From Gordius sp. MW1 (taxonomy: Eukaryota > Nematomorpha > Gordioida > Gordea > Gordiidae), in contig OZ038531.1 of the NCBI GenBank assembly GCA_964036665.1, forward strand, positions 10,230,168-10,294,167: a DNA stretch of 64,000 nucleotides, written 5' to 3'. Below, piece by piece: positions 51,301-61,600 of this stretch; within the stretch, counting starts at the first letter, position 1; the number at the start of each line of letters is the position of its first letter. The position numbers and the translations under genes are program-made. The notes under the pieces are model-generated. The model was not told the origin of the DNA. It saw only the letters and a list, made by a program, of their open reading frames with translations, and ran no database searches.

Positions 51301-53221
51301 TAACAAGTCTTATTCCTATGATAATAATTATCATAGTAAAGCTTTAAAAACTGATTGTGTTTCTTCAATTAAAATCAAATTTAGAAATTATTGTGGGCTG
51401 ATAAAGCTTGTATTTATGATATGTTTTTGCAGATCATTTACGAGCCTGGCTTTCAGTCCCGACGGAGATTGGCTCTTAGCCTCTGGGCAGTCAAAATATG
51501 TTTGCGTTTATTCGTACCGAGAAAAATTAATGTTAGCCAAAAAGTTTGAGATTTCACAAAATAAATCTTTCGATAACATGGGAGACGATCGAACTCTTAA
51601 TAGGCGCAAAATGACTGAATTCGGTATTCAATAACCTCGCCCTGCTCATACTCATTTATCAATGAGTTATATAAATTAAGTTTTTTATAATAATAAATTA
51701 AATTAAAACATCATTTGTATTGTACTAGTTATCCTACCCAAACTTTACTATAACACTAACTTAGCTGTTTACAAATAGTAATTGAACATTTTGCTGTCAA
51801 ATTATATTTAATTTTGTCATATAGGTTTTTATATTTGTGTGTAATATACCATCATTTGGTTTGTAATGTAAGAGTCTCAATAAATGATATAACATAGCTG
51901 ATAAGCATTTTTTTAATTTATACGTACTTTATTAATTTGGCTTGCATATCCATTGTTTAAGGTAATATGGCTTTGGAAGAATTTGAACCAAATCACAATA
52001 TCATGCAAGATTGGGGAAATCAGTCGCAGCGTTCAATTATTAATTTGCCCGGCGTCAAAAAAATGGGCCTCGACAATACCTCACGCTTTTTCAAGCCCGA
52101 AATTAACGTTACCTCAATCAATTTTTCGCCCTCAGGTATATCACTTTACAAAAAGTTTATCTTATGGAATAAGTGAAAGTTTTACCAAAAGATTATTTTG
52201 GCTTTTAAATTGAATAATTTTAAATAAAACTTTAAAAACGTTTTAATTTCAATAAGTAATTATTAATATTAAATTATTGAAAAATATGTTGTTACACCGC
52301 TGATTTGTCAAATGCTCCAGGCATATAGTTGATGTATTCTGAATCATTTTTTTTATTCAGGACGTACCTTTGCCGCCGCTACAACCGAAGGGTTGCTAAT
52401 CTATTCTTTGGATTCCAACGAACGAAATCAAATATTTGACCCCTTCCTCCTAAATCCCGACATTACGCCACAAATGGTGGAAGAATCCCTAACATCAAAA
52501 GATTATGCCAAAGCCTTGCTCATGAGCTTGCGCCTTAATGAAAAATCCCTCATTCGCCGCTCCATTGAATCCATACCGATAAACAACGGTAAAAGGCAAA
52601 ATTTTAATGATTGTTTGAAGAAGGTATGCCATAATCGTTGTTGTAAATGCTCCAATAGCTAGCTGTTCATTTGACTAGTTTGCCTGAGGCTTTTATAAAA
52701 TATATAATTGCTGCGCAATAAAACCAATATTCATACTTTTTATCATTATGTGTGCGGCCCTGTTGACTTTAATGCCTAATAAGCCCGGCCCATTCATTTT
52801 TATATAAGATTAAAATAAATGCTCGTTTAATCATAGCTAAATATTTAAGTGTATTTTATAGTGGAATTAATTATATCCTCCTTGCCCCTGTTCTACGTTA
52901 CGAAAATACTCGCTTTTATCGGCAAGGAAATTGAGACGTCGAAAAACATCGAATTTTACCTGGAGTGGACAAATTTATTGCTCTTCACTCATTGTCCCGT
53001 TTTAAAGAACAAAGAAACTTACTTGAAATGCCTGCCCATACTCAATCAGCTTCAAAAGTCCATCGGAGAAAAATATGACTCCCTTTGTGAAATGTAAATA
53101 AGCCTTCATTTGATTTAATTTAATTTTTGTTTATATATTTAGAAGTAACAGCAATCGTTATTACTTTGAATTGGCACGGTCTATATCCCAAAACAAAGCA
53201 TCAAAAACATTAACAATATGA
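48352..53221 (+). CDS. PWP2: PWP2 orthologue, WD40 subunit of the UTP-B/SSU processome (19 exons)
   Basis: The joined exons give 902 codons (901 aa plus TGA), close to the roughly 920 aa usual for animal PWP2, a nucleolar beta-propeller protein of UTP-B needed for 18S rRNA processing. Exons: 48352-48369, 48404-48513, 48552-48646, 48684-48783, 48815-48961, 48995-49133, 49263-49413, 49452-49500, 49578-49733, 49797-50004, 50118-50266, 50357-50504, 50550-50700, 50917-51097, 51433-51623, 51962-52135, 52361-52588, 52862-53093, 53143-53221. All introns are GT-AG and every phase agrees. Diagnostic segments are LLGTVYRKGN and SPVGNRVT near the N terminus, LGQLLVWEWKSE and LKQQGHFN (about residues 340-365), SWDKTLKVW (about 515), LNRRKMTEFG (about 655), FKPEINVTS, TEGLLIYSLD (about 730) and the C-terminal Utp12-like helical region FYLEWTNLL (about 835). 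The start codon is chosen because MGHNFQ-FKNLLG aligns with the family start. The acidic insert after propeller 1 (exon 7) is short. I see no breaks, so it is probably functional. Confidence 0.96.
48370..48994 (+). other. Cluster of five tiny introns (31-38 bp) at the 5' end of PWP2
   Basis: Introns 1-5 lie at 48370-48403 (34 bp), 48514-48551 (38), 48647-48683 (37), 48784-48814 (31) and 48962-48994 (33). Each starts GT, ends AG and is AT-rich. Each must be removed to keep the PWP2 frame, and intron 7 (49414-49451, 38 bp) is like them. Later introns reach 216-338 bp. The calls rest on the unbroken protein alignment on both sides. Confidence 0.93.
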
Positions 53222-53248
53222 ATCTTGATTCTGTTATTATTCATTGCA

Positions 53249-53254
53249 AATAAA
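53249..53254 (+). promoter_or_regulatory. Polyadenylation signal of PWP2
   Basis: A canonical AATAAA hexamer lies 28 bp after the PWP2 stop codon. This implies a very short 3' UTR, with cleavage probably a little beyond 53265. Confidence 0.65.
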
Positions 53255-53639
53255 CTTGTGTATAATATATTAAAGGTTTATATTTTATATATATATATAC
53301 CAGGAGGGTATATAGGTAAATGTACATATAAGATATATAGCCTAACTTTTTTCAACCCTAACCCTACTCGACCTGAAAGCGTTTAAATTTAGACACGAAA
53401 GTTAAATTTTTTAGCCCGACCCCACACTTGAGAGCTTTTAAAAGTTTATACACGACATGTAAATAAGAAAAAATGCTCATATTTTGCCAAATTAAAGCTT
53501 CATACTTAAGATACTAATTGCTATAACAAATATTTAATATAAATTCATTTGAACGTTTTGTTATAGTTATGTATAAATGTGATAGCATCTCATTTCGGGC
53601 ATTTTTAATTGCTATGCAATTTATGGGCTCACTTTCCAT

Positions 53640-54240
53640 TTGTTTATGTCACGCGAACGTGTCCTGCACCGTCATGTCACGCACCGAACGCTTTTCGTCG
53701 TGTTTACCACTGAGACCGCTTGGAATTTGAATAAGCCATCCTGAGTACGATACCCTGTGCCCCTTCCCTACAAGGGCCCATGCCTCTTGTAATGTGGGTT
53801 CAAATCTCGGCGAGGGCACATTTTTTTTTGAAATTAACATATTGTTCTTGATAATATGGCTTTTTCACCGTCTCTGGGCTGCTGACCAATGGAAAAAAAG
53901 ACCATTGGCCAAAGTGTGAATCGAATTTTTTTTTACTCTTATGTATTTATATCCTCTTTAACCGTGTCCTGGCTGCTGACCAATAGAAAAAATTACCATT
54001 GGCCAAAGTGTGAATCAAATTTTTTTTTGACTCTTACGAATTTATATTCTCTTTTACCGTGTTCTGGTTGCTGACTTATGGAAAAAATGACCATTGGCCA
54101 AAATGTGAATCGATATTTTTTCCCCGTTTTTTTTGATTGTCTCTTATGAGTTTATATCCTCTTTTACCGTGTCCTGGGCTGACCAATGGAAAAAATGACC
54201 ATTGGTCAAAGTGTGAATCGAAATTCTTTTTCCGTTTTTT
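53640..54240 (-). repeat. Second CCAAT-hairpin/tRNA-like repeat cluster, opposite orientation
   Basis: Four hairpin cores of the type gaccaatggaaaaaa...gaccattggccaaa lie near 53882, 53978, 54071 and 54180. These are the reverse complement of the 27.5-29 kb units. They follow a block with atgtcacgc/gcaccgaacg repeats that matches the gacattcggtgc block at 28250-28350. The same ordered modules therefore occur twice, 26 kb apart. Confidence 0.8.
53757..53819 (+). repeat. tRNA-like module of the hairpin repeat
   Basis: The ends GTGCCC (53757-53762) and GGGCAC (53814-53819) would pair as a 6-bp acceptor-like stem. GGGTTCAAATC at 53796-53806 is a B box, and a run of nine T follows directly. The 63-nt length, the weak D-arm and the lack of a clear anticodon stem argue for a tRNA-derived SINE head, not a tRNA gene. 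Confidence 0.5.
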
Positions 54241-54747
54241 GACGCCTATTTTAACACCTGTTCAATTTGCCTATTTAAACCTATAAATTCATACCGTCAC
54301 ATGTAGTTTTTTATAGTTTGCCCCAATAAATAACGTGCATCTCTTTTGAAGAAGTTTAATGGCGCTTTTCCTCGAATTAATGTAAATCAACCAAAAGCAT
54401 ATCACAATGTTATTAGTCTGTTGTGTCATAAAAATGACATTTTGAATTTCGCATTAGGCGTTTACTGCCTATTGTTTTTATTTTAGTTAGTACAAGGTTA
54501 AAATAGGTAAAACTTTGCTTTTTTTCGTTATAGATCGAGTCAATTTGGGCATGAAAATACTTACAATAATATTAATTGCTATGTAATTATATGTTAAATT
54601 TTACTCGATGCTCATATCGATTTGAACATAAATTGCATAGCAAATATGCTTTGTTTATAAGTAGTATAAAAAAGTAATAACCGATGTGTATGAGGATTTA
54701 AAGCAGAGATATGTGAACCAGGCACTGTGCTTGGCGTAGGGGGGTCT

Positions 54748-54781
54748 GGGGGCGAAGCCCCCAATTACGCCCGAAGGGCGT
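54748..54781. repeat. Twin perfect mini-hairpins with GAA loops
   Basis: GGGGGCGAAGCCCCC (54748-54762) and ACGCCCGAAGGGCGT (54767-54781) are each perfect 6-bp stems closing a GAA loop, four bases apart. GGCGTA at 54733-54738 can also pair with TACGCC at 54766-54771 to enclose the first hairpin. Confidence 0.9.
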
Positions 54782-54799
54782 ATATTTTTATGCATTTTT

Positions 54800-56756
54800 C
54801 TCAATCATATTTTGTATTTTATTTGGTTCCATCAATACTTAAATAAGAATTAAAGGTGTTTTAGTTATTTCAGAGTTGTAATAATTTTAAACGTATAAAT
54901 GTTTTTTTTATTGATTTTTAGATTTAAATTTGCTTAATAAAATAATGCTAAATTATATTAAAAAGGTATTGATAAAGATGGTTGTTTATATAAAAAACAA
55001 TTAATATTTAATAGTAAATCATATAATTTAATTAATTTGAAATATATAATTCAATTAAATTAATTAAAAAGATTTGTATTATTAGGTAACACGTTTAATG
55101 CCAAAACATTAGAATATCATATTGTTAATATATTTTACCTTCCTTAAGTCACACTTAAATTTGAAATTGACGTTAAAACAATATGTATATATTAAGAAAT
55201 GGAAATTAAATGAATGAATATAGGAATGCATTTTTTTGACAAATATTAAAAAGCTATTTCAAAAATATTTTAGTGTATTTTGTAAATATTAAGAAGCTAG
55301 TTTAAAAATATTCTTCCCAGCGTTTTTGTAAAGTATTTGTACTGATCCCCTATCCTACACTCTTTAGATCCGACCCGAAGGCATATATTAATTTTCAATT
55401 CGGTCCGAGGTCGGGTTTCGTGTCACCTGTGCAGGCCTTTAAAAGATTTTCAAATTTTTATTTAGATTCAAAATGTTTTTTCCTTGTGTTTGGTGATAAT
55501 ATCAAGGGTTTTTATTAATAGAATTTGTAATGTTTTTAATTGTATAAACGTGTTTTTATCTCCCTATTTTTGTTTTTTTAACAAGATTTCTAACAATATG
55601 GGATTTTTGAAGTTCCTTAAACTTCTTTTTATGCCAAAAGAGGTCTGTATGATATGTGTAATTTTATTAATCGTATTGAATTTTGCAACAATAATTTTAA
55701 GTTTATTGTTGTTTTTGAGTAATTGCACTCCAATCCTTTAATAAGCTCAGCATTGAGCTGAATATGAGTAAGAAAGAGAAGGGAGCATTCAGAGAGAAGC
55801 GGGATAGATCCAAAATATTATATTAATTAATTTAGTTTTAACACTATCTAATATTCCCAAAAATAAATCCATAAAAAAATCTGTCCTATTAAAAAGAAAT
55901 TTTGTTTTTGCGCGAGATATTAGTTTTACATTGATCAACATTTACGAATAAAGGTGAAAATATTATGAATAGATACTATTAAAACTAACTTGATATATAT
56001 GCTCCCGCTAAAAATTATATTAGAATCTGTAATCCACTTAAATCATTTATGTGCAATAATCTTCTATTCCTGCCAACTAGTTCCGCACATTGACCCGGAA
56101 AGAGTTATAACCAATCCCAAAGACAACCTAGATCTTTTCCACTTATACATAAAATTAAATAAATTTTTTGGCCAAAATTTTACATGGTATAAATTATGGT
56201 TGTAGGCCTAATAGGACCATCTGATTTTGAGATAATATAAGAGTGGCGTTCCAAAATATGAGACCCCATAGAGGGGACCCGAGTTCATGGATGTCTATTT
56301 GAGGATTTGATAATTCTGTGTATTCAGTGGACTATGTGCACGTTGAAAATTATAATTGCTGTAAGAACTTGAGTTTTGGAGAAGCAGTGAAGGATTTGAT
56401 TATTCGGATTATGTTAAAGAAGTTAGACCTCATTAGGTTTTCAGTTATTAGTGAGATAAGGGTTTATTGTTAGGCTATTATATTGAAAGGTGGAGACGCT
56501 AATTGCACCTTGAATTTCGGTAATTGTTAATTTTTGGGGACACAATTTGTGCAATTTGATTAGAGAAGAGAGAGTTTGTAGGTAGTTATGCAACGCCCCT
56601 ACCGATGTAGTCGGGTTGGCGGCTTTGGTAAGGCAGCAGCAGCCTGATCTATTTAGGGCGTTTGAAACCGTCGCTATACCCGTCTCGTCTTTAGATTAAA
56701 ATAAATTAATAATAACCTTCTAAAACAATTTTAATTTTTTCGCGCCGGGATTTATA
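54800..56756. other. No gene recognised; a hAT-end fragment near 55360
   Basis: AT-rich. At 55370-55440 gatccgacccgaag and ggtcgggtttcgtgtcacctgtgcag resemble one end of the 26723-29599 element in reverse. Short open stretches at 55484-55741 and 55990-56205 have no family resemblance. Confidence 0.5.
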
Positions 56757-56800
56757 AGTGGCGCCGCTAAAGGTGGAATCGAACCACTTCGCCTAGAGAC
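56757..56800. other. LTR primer-binding-site-like or tRNA-like sequence
   Basis: TGGCGCCGCTAAAGGTGG begins at about 56759 and continues as AATCGAACCACTTCG. Its complement is a tRNA 3' end: T-arm GTGGTTCGATTCCAC, then TTTAGCGGCGCCA. This fits either a retrovirus-like LTR element's primer-binding site, with an LTR in about 56210-56757, or a truncated tRNA-derived repeat on the minus strand. No gag or pol was recognised downstream. Confidence 0.35.
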
Positions 56801-58673
56801 AATAACCTGTAGTTAGAAGAGAAGCTCAGGGAATTATTATGGACAAGAGAATTTGTGAAGGTGCGAGATGAGCGTTCACGAACCCAACGAAATGTGCTGG
56901 GGACAGTACTCCAAATTTATGCCTATGAACAAATCCGTTTTCTACTTGTAACAAAACTCGCTCAGTATTCCCCAAAATAATTATAACTACTATAATTAAC
57001 TTTCCTTAGTTGTAAACTATTCATAAATCTTCTTAATGCCTACCTTTTAGTTTATTATTTTTGCAGTATTTCGTCAAAAACAGGGGCTGTTCCTAAATGC
57101 CGGCTGTTTAAGTGCATTGGAATATACCGGATAATTGTATTGATTTTTATCTAAATTACAATATTTTCTTCATAATAATTCGAAAATTTTTCATAATAAT
57201 AGGTGTACCTTTTATTCTTTATTCATTTCAATATTCTCTATTAAAAAACCTAACTAATTTTTTTGACTAAATAAATTTAACTTAAATATCTACTTTATGC
57301 ATTTATAAATATAAAAATTTTATCAAATTCATGCGAATGAAATAACTCGTTTAGATTACGGAATGCTGATAATAACACAAAATGATGGTTTATTTTTATT
57401 CTAACGATTTCACAACTTATATTAGAAAAAATATTAAATTAATTTGTGCCTACCAATCTCTTAACAGAGTATATAGTTTAACCATCTAATTCCGCTGTAT
57501 TTTGTACCATTTTGTAAATATTTTTTGAAAAAATAGACTTAATTTGTAATTTATTAAATTTTAATAAAAGGTTGTGTGATGGCAAATTTGTTTATCAATA
57601 TTATGAGCAATCTTAAATCTAAAATAATACATTTAAAACACCTTTTAAAACAAACATTTAATTGTTTTCTATAGATATGAATCTATAAAAATGCTACCAT
57701 CTTAATTTATTTATTAAATTTTTGAGTTTTACAGCTTAGTTTAATTTAATTATTCTATTTATACAACAATCATATTCGTTATAATACATTACTTTGTGTT
57801 TTATTGTATTTAATAATGTTTAATAATGCTATGCGTATGATTTTATATCTATCATTTTATGTCTTTAAATTATCTTATATAATTGCAATTTCCCAAAATT
57901 TTGCTGATTTTTCCAACCTTTATTTCCCAAAATCACATTTAAATCATGGTAAATTGTTGTTAATTCTTTTATAATTTATTCTTCTACTAAATGTTGAATA
58001 TTCTGTTAATTTATTTAGTAAATTATAAATGTGACAACTAAACGATACCGAACATACAAAGATGGTTATTATGATTTAGTCTAGTCATTTCAATATTTAT
58101 TTAACTATCGGAAGTTGATTTAAAAGCCACGTTCATACCTAACTATATTGTCGCATATTTTAAACATTTAATTAAAAATTTAACATTTAATAAAAATTAC
58201 TTTTTCTCATTCAACAATCAACTTCTTAGCCTTAAAACAATTATTGAAATTTTTAAAAATCTGACAATAAACAATGCATACTATATATTTTAAATTCAAC
58301 AGACCCTATTGAATCTTTACTCAGCGTTTGCAGCAACCAAAACTTGGCCAATTGCTTGTGAGCTTGATTTTCTATAAAATAATTTAAATATATGGCTTAC
58401 AATACCCAAAATAATTATATACATGCTACAGATGTGAACCTCAGAGCCTTTTGAAGAAGAATTTTTTGGAAATAATATGTATAGGGACCGTCATTGAACC
58501 CATATTATTTGAATTCAATCAAATCAGTGATAGGCTTTATTTAACCGTAGTTGAATACAAATTTTACAACATTACAACGATTGTTTTAAGATTTAAAGTA
58601 CAATTCTATAATGCTTTACATACGAAATGACAAATAGAATGATTATCGCAATAATAAGGCCTTATCCGCTATA

Positions 58674-61600
58674 ATGGATTGCGACACATCGATTCCACTG
58701 GCCAAACTAAATATTGATGAAGAAGAAGCTTTGATATCTATACCTTTGGGAAGAAGAGTTTGTAAGGATCCCTTAATGAAACTCTGTTTAGAATATTCCC
58801 ATACCGGACTTTGTAGGTATGTTAACACAACCTATTTACTAGCATAATGATTTTAAAGTTATTTTTTGGGTATTTTTAATAACTCAACTATTTTAACAAA
58901 ACTTAATTTACACAGTGATTCCACAACCGTTTTCTATGGTATTTTTAGGTAGTTAAAAATTACTTGATTACACCCTATCTGTTTTCTTCGAATTTTTTAG
59001 TATAACGATTTAGATTCATAAAGCCGCAAAGCACTCCTTATGCTTTGAGTGTAAGTGACATTGGCTTAAGCGAGTGTCATTTGTTTTATGTCTAATATTT
59101 CCATATGTGTACTTAGAATAGCTAAATTAAAGAAATGGACTACAAAAAAGTTTTTGGCCATGCTGGGCAACTTAGTAGTAATGTTTTTTAATCCGCTAAC
59201 AGACGTGGGGCTTAAAATTCTTTTTGTTCATTAATAGGAGAAGATTTATAACAAGTATTAGATAATCACAAAAATTATCTTTGCACTAAACATTACTTGA
59301 TCATAAAAAAACTCATTAATATTTTCGGATATTAATGCTTAGGAGCTGTAGCATATGTGATATTCTTTAATAAGGAATTAGCCTACCTCTCGTCAGGTTC
59401 AGGTACCTGGGTCAAGAAGAATAAAGCATTGAAATGTAATATCCTGCCCGTTCTAGGGAATATTGCATGCAGTAATTTGACAAGACCTTAGGCGAGATGA
59501 GATTAGTAAAGTTTTGCGATAACGATTTAATAGGTATTTTATAGAGCGCAAACTTTTAGGAAAACCTTGATATTGAAAGATCCGAATATTGAATATCATA
59601 GGAAAGTAGATCATAGTGAAATTAAAGATATTTTGGGAGAGGCCGATAATAATAAATTTGGCATTAAATAACCGACAATTGTTTTATGAGTAATTAAAAA
59701 CGAGAGGCTTATTTACCGTCCTGCTAGCCCATTTTCTCTAAATGTTAGCACCTATGAAACAAAAATACTGGATCTTGAAAAATACTTTAATCATTAATCA
59801 AAATAGTTATAAATTTCATATGGTACAAAATCCTTTTAATTAATGTTGTTCTACGAGAAAAATGATGGCCAACTTAAAGATTTTTGTAAATCTCTGTCTA
59901 TTTTCTATTTATGTATGGCCCTCAGTCGTGGGATTTGTTTTGATAAGTTTCCAAGTTAACTTGATACTTCTGTAATTGCCACACTTCCGAGGATCTTTTT
60001 TGTTTTTGAATAAGGGTATGATCATAGTGGCTCACCATTGTTAGGAATTCGCTCTATATTTTGTTGAAGTTTTGGTCGTGGCTACTTCTTCTCGGCGTCC
60101 GACTCAATATCTTTAGGAATTCCATCTAGGCCATCAGCTTTCCCTTTTTACATCTGGTTAATTTGTGTCCTTACTTCATCGTCTTGAAAGTTATCATTTG
60201 CAGTATTAATAAGATCCTTGAAATATCTTTTGCACCTTTCCATAACCTTCTTTGGCTTAAACAAGTTTTGACTCTCCTCGTTTTTAACTATTTTAAAGAC
60301 TCCGACATGGTGCTTTTTCTTCCTCCTCATCTTGGCCAATTTGTACATAGTTTCCCTTTTTGTGATCCAATTTGTTTGCCATTTTGGTTTATGCACCATT
60401 CGCTATTGCAACGGCCTTCATCAAGGCTCACTTAGATAATCCTCCGACCTTTTTGATTTATGCCACCGTCTATAGAATTTTATTTCTTTACATGCCCTAA
60501 GCCACTAATCCCACCACCATAATTTCCTATTTGAAGCTTTGCCTACCTTGGCCTGTCCTAGAACCTGATTCGCCGTTTCTTTTATATCCTCATTTGGCGT
60601 CACCCAATTGTCGATAAAGTTCCCTTCCAACTTCCTGCTCAATAATACTATGGCATTCTGATAGTATTTATCGTTCATTGACGTTTGAGCATTTAATATC
60701 TAATTTAAAATTCATATACCTTTCTTCTCTACGGAAATACTTTTCTTTTAAGATCCAAGACAAATGGACGATGGTACCTGGCGTTGTCCTAGTATTACTT
60801 TGCAATCTTTGATCCTCCATGAATCCTTTCGCCTTATAAGCAGATAGTCAATTTCACTTAAGGGCGTTCCACTTTTTGAAGTCATAATATGATTTTCACG
60901 CGTTTGTAAATAAGTATTAAATATCGCCATGTATTATGCTCGAGATACATTTAGAAGTTTCTCCCCTTCTTTGTTATTCTGACCAAGTTCACATCATCCA
61001 TGATTTCGTTCAGACAATCCTATCGTACGTGGTGAAGTCCCCTCCAATAATTACCTTTTCTTCCTGTCCGATCCCTTTCAGCTCATTTTCCAACGAATCG
61101 AAAAAATGTCTGTGTCTAATTCCATACACCGAATTTGAGGAACATACGATCCCTCTCCTAAATTTCGAGTTTTAGTTCCATTCCACCTCGTCTCTTTTAG
61201 ATCGGCAATGTGTACCATTCTTCATTAGCATTTGGACCATGCTCGCATGTTATTCGCATTCTATCCACAACAAAATTTCTTAACCGCCTTCGTTGTAACT
61301 GTAAGTCAGATGGCAACTCTAGTTTATTTTGGCATTGCATGAGCGGGAGATGTAGTGCGTGTCGTTTGTGGAGAAAGCCCTAACTTCCTGTTGTAGAGTT
61401 TTATTTGAATCTCTGTAATATTTGCAACTATAATGTTCAATATTATTGTAACCGATACGTTCCATTATATTTAAATTAAAATCTAAAGAATGAGATAAGA
61501 TTCCCAACAGGCTGCTGTTATTAGAGGCATAATTTTATGCAAACTTGAGCGACTTTACATGTTTTGAAAAAAGGCAGACAACATTATTCACCTATTTGAA

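Noticed and set aside
51632-51650. An AACCTCGCCCTG stretch just after PWP2 exon 15 could encode NLAL, the residues that follow TEFG in other PWP2 proteins.
   Set aside because: It is out of frame with exon 15 and runs into a stop. The real continuation (GNMALEEF) is provided in phase by exon 16 at 51962, so the resemblance is taken as chance.
55484-55741. A hydrophobic 85-codon open stretch on the + strand.
   Set aside because: The composition (F, L, I, C) is what random AT-rich DNA yields. There is no motif, no splice context and no relative.
58643-58828. A 61-codon open reading frame on the minus strand.
   Set aside because: It is the complement of the proposed first exon of the + strand gene, and its product resembles nothing. 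The + strand reading has a start, a good donor and phase continuity.
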